The notes under the pieces were generated by a model. It made no database searches. It was not told where the DNA came from and saw nothing but the letters and a program-made list of their open reading frames with translations. A stretch of DNA of 64,000 nucleotides from Quercus robur (Eukaryota > Streptophyta > Magnoliopsida > Fagales > Fagaceae), in contig NC_065539.1 in NCBI RefSeq assembly GCF_932294415.1, forward strand, positions 49,061,501 through 49,125,500. The letters are read 5' to 3'. Positions 45,605-57,698 of the stretch are shown piece by piece (positions within the stretch are counted from its first letter, which is position 1; every line of letters begins with the position of its first letter). Both the position numbers and the translations under genes were made by a program.

Positions 45605-46056
45605 CTATGACAATGGTTATGGTGTTCAAAATTTTGAAGAATTGGGTGAAAAAAGAAAAAAAGAAGTGGATGAAACATCACAGGACCCATACAATCAACC
45701 ACCGATCGATCCAAACAAAACACAAGTGGAGACAAGAGAAAGAGCAAAGATGAAAACAAACCACACACAAAGAAATGCATTGCTTTGATCAATAGCTGTG
45801 GTGAGAGTCAGAGATGAGGGTTAGAACTTTCTATGACAATGGTTATGGTGTTCAAAATTTTGTAGAATTGGGTGAAAAAGAAAAAAAGAAGTGGTTGAAA
45901 CATCACCAGGACCCATACAATCAACCACCGATCGATCCAAGCAAAACACAAGTGGAGACAAGAGAAAGAGCAAAGATGAAAACAAACCCCACACAAATAA
46001 ATGTATTGCTTTGATCAATGGCTGTGATGAGAGTCAAAGATGATGGTTAGAAATAT
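45605..46056. repeat. 226-bp tandem duplication upstream of DMP4
   Basis: Two units, 45605-45830 and 45831-46056, starting CTATGACAATGGTTATGGTG. Both contain CCATACAATCAACCACCGAT and GAGACAAGAGAAAGAGCAAA. Open frames on both strands are short and unlike known proteins; whether this was a leader exon or promoter is unclear. Confidence 0.85.
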
Positions 46057-46322
46057 GGGCCGAGACAGTGAGAGGCATAAAGAGAGACTTTGGAAAAGTC
46101 TGTACATGGGAACAAAGAGGACAGCTAGAGAGATTGAATATTCAGATGAGAGTAACAACGCCATTGCAAGCATTCAAACAGAAGCATGCACATGGGAACA
46201 ATTATGACAAAAGTTGTGAATTTATTTGTGGTAGTACAATAAATCTTTGTAATATTCTCAAGAATCTCAACCTCACTCTTATCCCTTAATTGAGTAATAA
46301 ATCATGAAAACTGTGTCTGGCT

Positions 46323-46330
46323 TTATAAAT
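46323..46330 (+). promoter_or_regulatory. TATA box of DMP4
   Basis: TTATAAAT, followed by TTTGCTACTTGCAAGTCC at about 46349-46366, the same leader motif as in the three tandem DMP genes. This keeps the ancestral promoter-to-leader spacing. Confidence 0.6.
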
Positions 46331-46464
46331 TGAAAGTATTATAACTTATTTGCTACTTGCAAGTCCAATAACAAAAACCAAAAAGGAAAAGCAAAACCAC
46401 ACTCTTCTAAACTCATCCCCATTAACATATATCCCTCACCAAAGCACTACCAAAACATTTCCAA

Positions 46465-47103
46465 ATGAGTTCATCCCCCCCAACCATAAAAGAAAAAACA
46501 TTATCAGGTCTTGAGAACCTCAACAGGGTCCTCCCAACTGGCACGGTCTTCTTGTACCAGTTACTCAGTCCTGTCCTAACCCACTATGGCCAGTGCAGCG
46601 AGACCATCTACAAGTATCTCACTGCCACTCTTGTAGGTATGGTTGGCTTGTCTTGCTTCATTACTTCATTCACTGACAGTATTAAAGATAAAGAGAAAAC
46701 CCACTACGGTTTTGCAACAAGCGACGGTAAACTTTGGCCCTCGCCTGAGGGCATGACATTGCCAGCCAATACATTGCCAGCACTTGGCCCTAAGGACTTT
46801 GTTCATGGCTTCCTTGCGGTGTTCGTGTTCGGGGTTATAGTGTGTTTGGATAGAAATACCGTGGATTGCTTCTATCCATTGTCCGAGTCCCAGCATAGGG
46901 CTTTGCTCGAGGTGCTTCCTCCGGTTGTTGGTGCGATTTCTAGTGTGGTTCTCTTGATTTGTCCTAACAAACGCCGTGGAATCGGATACATTTCTTTAAG
47001 TAAATCTTCAAATGATTCCAACTCTGGTGCCGAAATACCAGCCGTGACGAAAACCGAAGGAAATATAAGTGTGGTTTCTGTGGTTTCATGCATCTGCCGC
47101 TAA
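46465..47103 (+). CDS. DMP: DUF679 membrane protein (DMP), diverged paralog 4
   Basis: A 212-residue intronless DMP. The head is shorter (MSSSPPTIKEKTLSGLENLN) and lacks the SKSKQ part of the other copies. Core RVLPTGTVFLYQLLSPVLTH; predicted spans at about 21-37, 50-67, 111-128 and 148-166. Family landmarks KTHYGFAT, KDFVHGFLAVFVFGV, CFYPLSES and CPNKRRGIGY are present. The loop before span 3 is longer than in copies 1-3 (PEGMTLPANTLPALG), and the tail is extended (PAVTKTEGNISVVSVVSCIC) with no match to the others. An older duplicate than copies 1-3. No damage is visible. Confidence 0.93.
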   Translation: MSSSPPTIKEKTLSGLENLNRVLPTGTVFLYQLLSPVLTHYGQCSETIYKYLTATLVGMVGLSCFITSFTDSIKDKEKTHYGFATSDGKLWPSPEGMTLPANTLPALGPKDFVHGFLAVFVFGVIVCLDRNTVDCFYPLSESQHRALLEVLPPVVGAISSVVLLICPNKRRGIGYISLSKSSNDSNSGAEIPAVTKTEGNISVVSVVSCICR

Positions 47104-47794
47104 AGAATAATTCTAGGAGCACATCCAATCGCTCATCTAATTTCATAATTTGTTAACTTGTGCAATTGTGAATGATACACATTTTTTGTTCACTATGAAA
47201 AATATGGACCTAACACTTTTCATTGATCATTCACAATCATACAAATTAGAAAGTCGTGAAATTGAGTGTGAGTGAAAATGAGTGTCAATAAGCGAACTGT
47301 TTTTTATATTGGTTGCCTTATATTCATGTCACCTGTTCTCACGGGATAAAACAGTTGCTCTAAAAAGAAAGGAAGCCTGAACAGATATGGCACTCTTATG
47401 TGATCTACATGTGTGGGCTTTGCAAAATGCGAAGCATGACTTCAGCTGACATAGGATAGCCATATCCCGTGGATGTTGTGGTCTCATTGTTGGCGGGGTT
47501 TTGTGGTTGGAGCTTTAATTGGTTTTTTTTTTTAGTAGCTTTAATTGTATTTAAAGGAAGTATGTATGGAGTATGCAATAACAAATGTATAACGAGATTT
47601 TCTCTCTCACCTAACGTTAACAATGTAGCTTATTTGTTAGCTGCTTCCTATCCTCAATGATCCGTCTCTTTTGCTGAGTTGAGTGCCCATTTGATGACAA
47701 GCACCTCAGCAACTTGAGGTTTACATCTACTTAATCATAACTATCAGAAAGATCATCTAAATTAACATCTACACTAGAAACAAAACAGCAATAT
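47104..47794. other. 3' flank of DMP4 and intergenic DNA
   Basis: No further gene supported. Near 47750-47794 lies the first unit of a short host tandem repeat (AACATCTACACTAGAAAC) whose second unit is at about 60796, on the other side of the large insertion. Confidence 0.5.
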
Positions 47795-48002
47795 TGTAAC
47801 ACCCCATAATTTTGATATCAATTTAATTATTATACGTAAATTAAAAAGGCCTACAATTAAATGGATTTAATTGATTTGGGCCGAAGATATTAAAAATAAG
47901 ATAAATACTATGGAATATGAAGCCCAAGTGAGGTGGCATAAGTAAATATATGGGCCTTGATAAGCTTTTAAAAACTCTAGCCTTTTACCTCTTAAGATAC
48001 AC

Positions 48003-48036
<34 letters not shown>

Positions 48037-48234
48037 ATTTTCTTTTGTTTTAGCCGCAACACACAATTGAACAACTTTTTTTTTTCTGCTTTGTGGCTAA
48101 ACGTGAGACTGCTGCAGGTATGTTTTCCTTTAGCTCTAAATTTAGGGAGTTGAATATTTGATGGCTAGACATGTCCCACGTTTGCAGGAAAGAGTTGTGC
48201 TTGAAATTACTTTAGTAGCTAATAGGATAATAGG

Positions 48235-48763
48235 TGATGATGCCGTAAATATCACCAATGAGTTATACGATCCTTGCACGCTTGTAACGAGATCTGCAAA
48301 GAAAAGAGAGAAGACCTAACAGAGAGCACCGGTGTAGTGCCGGCCGAATACCCTCCGAAGGTCAAGTTAGAACTATTCTCACAACTCTAGAGTGCTAGAG
48401 AGAGGTAAATTATGCATACCTTGATTTGTGAGAGTATTGGGGCTTTTATAGTAGTAGAAGGTTGGTCTCTCTTCCTTGGTGAAGAAGTCTTTTCCTTATA
48501 GGAATCCTCTTGAATAGTCCCAAACGTGATGGACAAGACATTTCTTTGTAGGGAAGATCTTCATTAACGCGCATATCTTCCGGAATTCTCTGTATTAGGA
48601 TTCCTATTTTCCTTGGGATTCTATAATGATTCAAGCGTGTGTCGCAAGTATTTCCCATCTAGGGTTTCCGCTGCACCTTGGGCTTGCCCTCTGTCAGCCC
48701 ATGGACTAGATCCGTCAGGCCCAATTTAACGAAGGTCCATCATACCATATTTTTACCCCTTCA
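48235..48763 (-). repeat. 3' LTR of the Gypsy element
   Basis: 529 bp. Differs from the partner at 57699-58229 by a few percent. Confidence 0.95.
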
Positions 48764-49000
48764 GTTGCCCCCTTCACCCTATGGGTCTGTCATGCTTGAG
48801 TAGAAGGACCAATGGGGTGACAGTTCAATATTCTGGGGTTGACGGTTCAAAGGCCTGTAAATTAACGGATTTCAAAGAGGACGCCATGAATTGCGCCCAT
48901 TCCTCACAGGTTGTCTGAAGCAATTATGGTGCATGACACTTGTCGTTCTTTGATTAGATTTTTCCCTGGATTAAAGCGTCGCTTCGTCTTCCATGCACTT

Positions 49001-49033
<33 letters not shown>

Positions 49034-49289
49034 CACACTCCTCCTTTCTCATTTCTCCATTTTCAACTGAAACACGTTGTCAGAGCGCTACCGTCATCCT
49101 TGTTAGAGAGTGATCCGTTCAGTAGCTGTATCCGTCATCAACACAACTCCTTCGCTTATTCACAGATTTGGTGAGTATTCTCTTTTCACAAGTCCTGCAA
49201 ATATACATTTTATTTTCCTAGACTTTATACACACCAGTCATCACTTCTAGATCCGTCAGAGTTTTAGGTTTTGTCGTCACGTGTAGACA

Positions 49290-51457
49290 ATGTCTAGTGC
49301 GTCAAGTAATCAGTCAGTCGTTCGTGACGGGGTGGATTACGAGGAAGTATACCCGTCCGGTCACAAACATGAAGAGAGTCCGAGCAAAGAGAGGAGTTCG
49401 TCCACCTCTTCCTCGTCCTCAACAAATGAGGATATGGAGATGGCTAAACCAAAGGATGTTTCTGATGACGGCGAGGAACAACCAATAAAATCTGTCGTAG
49501 GTGCTGATGGACTTAGGGAGTTCATCATGCTACCAGAGTGGACGGTGCATAACTTCACATCCACCATCAAGGAGAAACACTTCAATACCCTTAGAGCTAA
49601 TTTTCAAATTCCAGATAATATCTCAATCTGTCTACCCTATGTATCAGAGAAATGTTATTATAAAGGGGTAGAAGGTGTCGGGGTGTACGAACAGATGCTG
49701 AAGGCGGGACTTAGGTTCCCACTTAGTACCCTTCATCGTGAGCTTCTCAAGTATCTGGGTCTGTCCGTCACCCAAATATCTCTGAACGCCTGGAGGGTCT
49801 TCATAGCAATAGAGATCCTATATGGTGCTGACAGACAGTGCTAGAAGGTTGACGGTGCGGGAATTCCTCCACTGCTACCGTCCAGACGAAATAGACAAAT
49901 CAAGGGGGATGTATAGTTTTGCTAGTAGGAGTCCATTGTTGAAGGTTATATTTGAAACCCCCGACTCCAATAGAGACTGGAAGAGTCGTTATTTCTTTCT
50001 GAAGGGTGACGAGTGGATGGGTCGTCCAAGGGACACGAAACATATGCCCGTCGACACGACTTGGGGCGTATTGAATCCATCCAATATGCACCCGTCCTAG
50101 TTTGTAAATTCTTTACATTTGTTCGGTTATAATTTCTCCATCACTTTTAACCGTCCTCTCTTTTGCAGTTAGATGGCATCCACAAGTTAGTCTTGAGGAG
50201 TTCAGTTTTCTCGAGAAGATTTTTTCCAAAACCAGGCCGGAGGAAAGGACTTGGGCAAAGTTGGTGACACCTAATACCATCCACTGGTATTGTGACGGTC
50301 CTGAACCAACGCCAAAAACCGTCAGATATAATGCTAAAATTCGTAGACGTAAGTCTGTCAACCTCACTTTGCTTAAATGGCTTTTTCTTTTGTTAGTTAA
50401 TAACTTCATCCGTCCTCCTTTACAGAAATGGATGATGCCAAGAGGAGGGCACTGATTAAATCACAGGTCGCCAAGAGAAAGGAGTCCGGTGATGTGGCTC
50501 CTAAGGGGATGGGCTCAAGAATTCCGTCTATAAAAAGGAAACAACCGTCCAAAGGGGACCATCCACTCAAGAAACCTAAGGTCCCATTGGAACCCGTCAT
50601 AGGGTTAATGGCTGAGGGTGCAAAAACGGTCACCCCAGCAAAGCATGGGTCTGGCAAAGGCTTTATGAAGGCCCCGTCCAGTAGCCAGGAGAAGCCACCT
50701 TCCCTCCTCCGTGACGACTCCAAATATGCCTTGGAGCAACTCTCGTCCATCATCACGTCAGAGGACTACGAGGATCTAGGCAATCACTCTACGAAAGCAA
50801 TGGGGGAGACGGGGCTTTTCGCGATTGCTCAGGTAATCCTTGTCCGTCAGCTTTCCACCCGTCCATTCCACTTAGTTTTTTTTTATCTAACCCTTTCTTC
50901 TAACTTTTTGTTTCAGTCAATGATTATGATGAAAGGGCTAATGGATCGGTGCCTTAACCATGAGATGGCTCTGGAACGTGTTTGAGCAAAGGCAGAGCAG
51001 ACGAAGGATGAGCTGGGTCAACTTAACAAATGGAAATCCACAATGGAGAAAAAGTTTGAGCTTTCAGAGCAGGTGAGGAAGGAGCTTGAGCAAAGGACGG
51101 ACGAGGCGAGGAAGGCTATGGAGGCCAGAGACAAGGATGTCCAAGACCTAAAGGAAAAGCTCCGTCAAGCTAAGGAGGTGGCGATACGAGAGTACCGTGA
51201 CTCCGATGCCTTGCTGTCCGAGCTAGGAGACTCGTTCCTAAGGTTTTGATGATGTGCTCCGTCAAGTTAAGAAGGCCTACCCTGACCTGGATGCGTCTAT
51301 GATTAAAGTTGACGACCAAGCCCAAACGTCTGCTCTGCCCGTCGCCTTAGAGAACACAGATGATCTTTTTGTTGAGGATGCATCCCAAGGCAACAGAGAG
51401 TCAGCTCAAGCACAGAATGTTCAAGGCCAAGAAAAAGATGCAGACCCTGAAGAATAG
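49290..51457 (+). mobile_element. Antisense extra coding region of the Gypsy element
   Basis: On the strand opposite to gag-pol, between integrase and the 3' LTR. The first part (from 49290) has an acidic Ser-rich head and then a stretch like the putative gypsy-type transposon domain annotated in plant genomes (LPEWTVHNFTSTIKEKHFN, LGLSVTQISLNAWRVFIAIE). A later part (51043-51249) is a charged coiled coil (RKELEQRTDEARKAMEARDK). Between parts lie T-rich stretches ending TTTGCAG, TTTACAG and TTTCAG, which fit intron acceptors. Extra antisense ORFs at this place are known in Tat-lineage elements. Function unknown. Confidence 0.7.
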
Positions 51458-51779
51458 AGTTTTTTTTTTTTTTTTTTTTTGGCTAAGTTTGAGAACAATC
51501 CGTTATTAAATTTGTGTATTGAACAACTGCCCTTCGTGGGTTTTATCCGTCAATGGTATTTATTTTGTTTTATTCCGCAGTTTCATGCCCGTCTTATTTG
51601 GTCTTCTGTGCGACGGTTATGATATCTATTATTTGAACGAGATGTATAAGTCTCCGTCTTTTCAGGCGTCCACTTCCTGGGCTAAGATTTTCATCCTTAA
51701 CGGATGACCTGTCCTCTTTTTATCAAGGACAGGCTTATCATTCAAGGATGGTCCGTCTACTTTCATGACTAAAATCTAT

Positions 51780-52310
51780 CCGTCCAATTTATGGACTAAA
51801 TTTTTAACATTTTGGACGATCCATCCACTTTAGAACCGTCCACCTTTATGGACTCGTACATAATTTTAGATCTTGTATGGACGAATTGTCCACCTCAAAT
51901 ACTAAGTAGTTTATCCCGTCTTTTTTGTGGACTTAGAATTTTCACCTTATGGGATGATCCGTGCTTTTGGTGGTTTTTGGCTTATGTTCGTCCACGTTTT
52001 TGGACATTGGAACTTTTCATCCTCATGGGACAATTCGTCCAGTTCGTGGACTTGTATCCGTCCACTTATATGAACTTAAGAAATTCCATCCGCCTAGGAT
52101 GATCCATCCATCTTGTGGACTTTGTTTTTATCCGTCCACATTTATGGACTTAAGAAATTTCACCCATCTGGGATGATCTGTCCATCTTGCGGACTTTGTT
52201 TATATCCGTCCATATTTATGGACTTTAAATTTTCATCCTTCTTGGGATGATCCGTCCAAGATGCGGACTTAAATTGTATCCGTCCATTGTTGTGGACTTA
52301 GGTTAAAAAG
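51780..52310. repeat. Minisatellite in the Gypsy element (GTCC...GGAC units)
   Basis: About six degenerate units of about 85-90 bp built from CCGTCCAyTTTATGGACTTA and GGGATGATCCGTCCA, each with local GTCCA/TGGAC inverted pairs. It lies between the antisense region and integrase. Confidence 0.8.
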
Positions 52311-52828
52311 GCAATTATGTCTAAATATTCTTCTTAAAAAATCATATGTTTGTAGAAAAGTACCTGCCCCCTTGGGCTTAAAAAGATACTTGAAGTATTG
52401 TAGCAAAAAGTTGTAAGTAAAACTAATAATTGTAGTAAAAACTAAAAAGAAAAATTGGAAATAGCGTCGTTAATTAAAAAGAAAAACTGGAAATAGCGTT
52501 GTTGCTCTCCATGCTGTCTTTACTGATAGTATTTCCGTAGGTGCTCCGTGTTCCATGGGTGCTGAAGTTTTTGTCCGTCCAGCGTCTCGAGGTGGTAGGT
52601 GCCCTTCCTCTACAATGATGCAATCCTGTAGGGTCCTTCCCAGTTGGGGCCGAGCTTTCCTTATGAACGATCTCTAGTAGCGCCCATTACCTTTCATAGT
52701 ACAAGATCTCCGACCTGAAAGTCTCTACGCCTGACGTTGGAGTTGTAGTGTTTCGCCATGAGATTCTGATACCGTGTTATCCTTTACTCCGCTGTCATTC
52801 GTACTTCGTCCACTAGGTCGAGCTGAAG

Positions 52829-53700
52829 TCACACGGCCTCTTCATTCTTATTCCCGTCGTAGTTTTCCACACGAAAGCTTGTTAGCCCTACCTCTGCTGG
52901 GATGACAGCTTCACTTCCATATGCTAGTCGAAATGGTGTTTCTCCAGTGGGCATTGTCGCTGTAGTTCTGTATGCCCACAGGACGCTTGGTAGCTCATCC
53001 GGCCAGATGCCCTTCGCCCCCTTGAGCCGAGTTTTGATGATCTTGAGCAAGGACCGGTTCGTGACTTCAACTTGCCCGTTGGCCTGTGGGTGTGCTGGCG
53101 ACGAGTAGTGATTCTTGATACCAAGCTCCGAGCAAAAGTCCCTAAATGCGCTATTGTCAAATTGCTTTCCGTTGTCAAAGACAAGCACTCTGGGTATCCC
53201 GTACCTGCATATGATATTCCTCCAAACAAAACTTCGAATATTTCTCTCTGTGATAGTAGCTAGGGCTTCTGTTTCCACCCACTTAGTGAAGTAGTCGATA
53301 CCAACTACCAGAAATTTTAACTGCCTAACTACTATCGAGAAGGGGCCCATGATATCTAGCCCTCATTGAGCGAAAGGCCAAGGGGCCATCATGGGGGTTA
53401 GTTCCTCGGATGGTTGCCTGACGAGATTATTGAACCTTTGACACTTGTCGCAGGCCTTGACATAGGCCTGTGCGTCCTTCATCATTGTAGGCCAATAGTA
53501 TCCTACTCGGATTAACTTGTGCACTAATGACCGTGCCCCCGAGTGGTTTTCACAGATACCCTCTTGGACTTCTCTCATGATGTAATCTGCTTCCTCATGG
53601 CATAGACACCTCAGGTACGGTCGAGAGAACCCTCTTTTGTATAAAACATCTTTTATCAGCACAAATCGTGATGCTTGGACCTTTACCTTTCTAGCAGTGT
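52829..53700 (-). mobile_element. Integrase region of the Gypsy element
   Basis: The zinc-binding part shows CDKCQRFNN and HSGARSLVHKLIRVGYYWPT; the core has GIDYFTKWVE, VFDNGKQF (DDE second Asp) and SPAHPQANGQVEVTNR (Glu). Part of a broken element. Confidence 0.9.
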
Positions 53701-54175
53701 CATTCCCGTCTGGTAGAATGCCAGTCTTCAGGTATGATATCAAAGGCGTAGTCCAATTGCTTTTAGAATTTACTTCCTGCACATTTGTTTTGTCATCAAT
53801 AAGTGAGGAGTTTTGGACAAATGACAATACCTGTTCGGGGACAAGCATAAATTCTGCCGAGGCTGCTTTTGCTAATCGGTCGGCGCACTCGTTTTCCCCC
53901 CTCGGGATTTGAACGAATCTGACTTCGAGGCTGCTGATTCGATTCTTTACCTCTTCTACATACCTCTTCATCCTTTCATTCTTACACTTGTAGCCACCAT
54001 TAATCTGACTTGTTACTATCTGTGAGTCGCAATGTACGACCACGTTTTCAGCACCTGTAGCCTTTGCGAGGTCTAGCCCTGCCACCAAGGCTTCATATTC
54101 TGCCTCGTTATTGGTTGTGGAGAAATCTAATCGAATCATGCACTCGATCTTATCCCCCTCTGGGATTTGGATCAC
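53701..54175 (-). mobile_element. RNase H region of the Gypsy element
   Basis: TNNEAEYEALVAGLDLAKA, VVHCDSQIV and GENECADRLAKAA are the RNase H Glu, Asp and C-terminal Asp motifs. It resembles the plant-type second RNase H of Tat elements, which supports that lineage. Confidence 0.8.
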
Positions 54176-54250
54176 TACGCTAGCCCCTCCTACTCGTCTA
54201 TTTGAAGATCCATCCGTATAAATATTCCATTGTCGTGTATCCTCTGCCCT

Positions 54251-55458
54251 CTAACCGTCTCCAAGAGTGAATTCGGCGATGAAATCAGCCACCACTTGCC
54301 CTTTTACAACTGTTCGTGGACAGTACTGTATGTCAAACTCGTTGAGCTCTACTACCCACAAAGCCATTCTTCCTGCTACCTCGGGGCTACTCATGACTCT
54401 TTTCAAGGGCTTGTCCGTCAGGGCAACGATGGTGTGTGCTTGAAAGTACGGTTTAAGTTTTCGTGCAGCAGTTATCAATGCGAAGACCAACTTCTCCATC
54501 TGAGGGTACCGCTCTTCTGCTCCCCGGAGCGCTCGGCTTGTGAAGTAGACTGGTCTCTGAGATCTATCTTCCTCTCTCACCAAAGTTGCGCTAACAGCGG
54601 CTTGTGAAACAGCTAAATATAGATAAAGCTCTTCTCCCGGCTTGGATGGACTAAGCAATGGTGGAGATGAGAGATATGCCTTTAAGTTATCAAACGCCAT
54701 CTGGCATTCGTCTGTCCATTCAAACGATTTCCTCAAGGTGCGGAAGAAAGGTAGACATTTGTCAGTCACTTTCGAGACGAACCTGTTCAGGGCTGCGATT
54801 TTGCCATTCAGACTTTGCACTTCCTTGACCGTCCTCGGCGGTTCTAATTCTATTATGGCCCATACCTTCTCCGAGTTAACCTCTATACCTCTTTGGGATA
54901 CCATGAAGCCCAAGAATTTCCCAGCCGTCACTCCGAACGCACACTTGCCTGGGTTCAGCTTCATGTTATATAACCGGAGGGTGTCGAAGGTCTCACGGAG
55001 GTCGCTAGATGATCTTCTTCGTGTAGGCTCTTTACCAGCATGTTATCAACATAAACCTGTACATTCCTCCCAATCTAATGCACGAACATCTTGTTCATTA
55101 ATCTTTGGTATGTTGCTCCAGCATTTTTAAGTCCGAATGGCATTACCTTATAGCAAAACAATCCCTGGTTGGTGACAAAAGAAGTCTTCTCTTGATCAGC
55201 TTCTTCCATCTTAATCTAGTTATAGCCCAAGAAAGCGTCCATGAAGCTCAAAAGCTGGTGTCTTGCGGTTGAGTCTACCAAAGTATCTATCCGAGGGAGT
55301 GGATAGCTGTCTTTAGGGCAGGCCTTATTAAGGTTCGTGAAGTCTACGCACATCCTCCATTTCCCATTCGCCTTCTTAACCATGACGACATTTGCCAACC
55401 ACTCAGGGTAGTACACTTCTCGGATGAAATCTGCCTCAAGCAACTTTCGCACTTCCAC
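54251..55458 (-). mobile_element. Reverse transcriptase region of the Gypsy element
   Basis: EWLANVVMVKKANGKWRMCV, DFTNLNKACPKDSYPLPRID and LNPGKCAFGV...KFLGFMVSQRGI mark the RT palm and thumb, followed by the first RNase H-like part (LYLYLAVSQAAVSATLVRE). Broken. Confidence 0.92.
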
Positions 55459-55479
55459 GACAATGGCTTTGTCCCGCTC

Positions 55480-56463
55480 CTAAGCGAATACTCGTTTCTT
55501 CTGCTGGATTAGGGAGGATATGGGTGATACATTCAATTTGTGAACCATGATTGTGAGGTCGATCCCTGGCTTATCCTCATGACTCCAGGTGAATGCGTTT
55601 TGATTGTCTCTCAAGAATGTCGTGAGCTCCTGGCGCACCGGCCAGCTTGCCAATGTACCTACTCTAGTCGCCCATTCTGGCCTTGAGTCATCAAGGATTA
55701 TTTCTTCTAACTCTTCAACTGGCTCTGCTACTGTCCGTTGTTCTTCTATGCACATTGTTTGTTGTTGATCGTCCATCTCTAGCATAACAATATAGCATTC
55801 TCGTGCTACCACCTGATTTCCACGCAATTCTCCTACTCCATAATCCGTTGGGAACTTGATCATTAAATGGTAAGTTGAAGTTACAGCCTTCCATGAGTTG
55901 AGGGTGGGTCGTCCGAGAATGGCATTGTAAGCGAACGAACAGTCGACCACCAGAAATGTTACTTCCTTAGTGATCTGCTGGGGGTAATCTCCCACTGTTA
56001 CTGTCAATGTGACGACGCCAATAGGGAACACTCCCATCCCCCCGAAGCCAACTAGAGGGGCATTAACCGGGACCAACTGTTTTCTGTCAATTCTCATCTG
56101 CTGAAAAGCCGGGTAATACAGGATGTCTGCCGAACTGCCGTTGTCAACCAGAACCCGATGCATGTTGTAGTCTCCTACCCTTAGGTTGACAACAAGCGCG
56201 TCGTCATGCGGGTGGTGCAGCCTTCGAGCATCTTCTTCTGAGAATCCGATGACGAGGTTGTCGATCCGTGCCATCTTGGGTATAGTGCCTGTGAGCTGGA
56301 CGTTCTGGACCATTCTTAGGTAGGTCTTCCTGGCTTTTTTGGACGACCCAAAAGTTGTCGTACCCCCTACAATCATTCTTATGTCTCTAATGGGTGGCCT
56401 TGGGTGCTCATTCTCCCATCGCAGGGTCTGCTCTTGGGGCGGATCCGCTTTCTCCTTACTCAC
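55480..56463 (-). mobile_element. Aspartic protease region of the Gypsy element
   Basis: VLVDNGSSADILYYPAF carries the D-[ST]/N-G-S-S active-site loop, and YNAILGRPTLN is the conserved ILGR flap end. The stretch runs towards the reverse transcriptase N-terminus. Confidence 0.88.
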
Positions 56464-56505
56464 GAACCTCTGTAGTTTCCCCTGTCTTATAAGGGCCTCT
56501 ATCTG

Positions 56506-57335
56506 CTATTTCAGATTGTAGTAGTCAGCCGTGTCGTGCCCGTGGTCTCGATGGAAGCGGCAGTATTTATCCCTTGGTCTCTTGCTGGGATCTCCCTTCA
56601 ACTTACCTAGGAACGTCAGGGTTCCTTCGTCTTTGATCTGCATCAAGACCGGATCTATTGGGGCAGTTAACGGGGTGAAGTTTGTAAATCTCCCAGTGGG
56701 GGGTTTGGAGTGTCTATCATCCCGTCGTTCTCCGGTCCTAGCCACTTTGCGCCCCCTATCCTGTCTCGTGTCCTCCTGTCTTTCTCTTTTTCTGGGCTTA
56801 TCGTCGCGAGCCAACAGTGCGTCTTCCTTGTCAATTGAGAGGGCCTCCTTGTTGAAACGAGTTATGTAGGACCTCAGCGCCTCGTCCTCTCACTGCTTAA
56901 TGTTCATCAAGCATGCAGTTGACTTCTTGTATCTGTGTCCTCCGATGAAGTGCGAAGTGAACTAAGCACTCAGCTCCTTGAAAGTTCTGATAAAGCCAGG
57001 TGTTAACCAACTGAACCAAATTCTCACAGCACCCTTCAACGTTGAAGGGAAGGCCCTACACATGATCTCATCTGCAACTCCTTGAAGGTGCATCAAGGTC
57101 TTGAAGGTCTCCAGGTGATCTAAAGGATCCTTGACTCCTTCGTAACTGTCTATATGTGGCATGCGGAATTTATGTGGTAGAGGGAAGCAATTGACGGAGG
57201 CAGTGAACAGTGAGTCGTTCGGTTGACTAGGTCGTCAAGATCACTGGATACTCGTCCCTTGAGGGCGTTCATCATAACTTCCATTTGCTCCTTCATTGCC
57301 TGCATCTCCGCGACAATAGGCGGAGCCACATCCAT
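56506..57335 (-). mobile_element. gag region of the Gypsy element
   Basis: HIDSYEGVKDPLDHLETFKT and FPSTLKGAVRIWFSWL are retrotransposon gag core motifs; an Arg/Lys-rich part and CRFHRDHGHDTADYYNLK, a Cys/His knuckle-like motif, follow. Broken. Confidence 0.88.
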
Positions 57336-57679
57336 GAGGGTTGGGAGGCTTATGTTTTGTCGCTCCGATCTGCTTGGGGCGTTACTACCCTCCGGTCTCT
57401 CCTAGTTCCTGCGATCAGCACTGGCACCTTCTTGATTTTCTTCTTGGTTTCTCGTCGCCGCGTTCTTCTGTCACAGCTGTTCTTCTAGAGTCTGGTTTTG
57501 TCTGGTGACGTGCTCCACTACCGCTGTGAGGATTAGGACCTGTCTCTCCAAGGCAGTAGGTTGTGGCTCATCTTCCTGAACGTTGTTGGTGGTCGCCATC
57601 GAGCGTGTAAGTACCATGCAGCCCTTTGTTCGGGTAGCGTTTGTATGGCCTACAAGCTGCAGTTACGATGCTACTCTTT

Positions 57680-57698
57680 TCCCACAGACGGCGCCAAC
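57680..57698 (-). other. Primer-binding site of the Gypsy element
   Basis: On the minus strand TTGGCGCCGTCTGTGGGAA lies one base inside the 5' LTR, identical over 19 bases to the site at 37612-37630. Confidence 0.8.

Noticed and set aside
45592-46018. Minus-strand frames with hydrophobic N-termini (FFVCGLFSSLLFLLSPLVF)
   Set aside because: They come from the 226-bp tandem units, have no known family and no sign of splicing or promoter.
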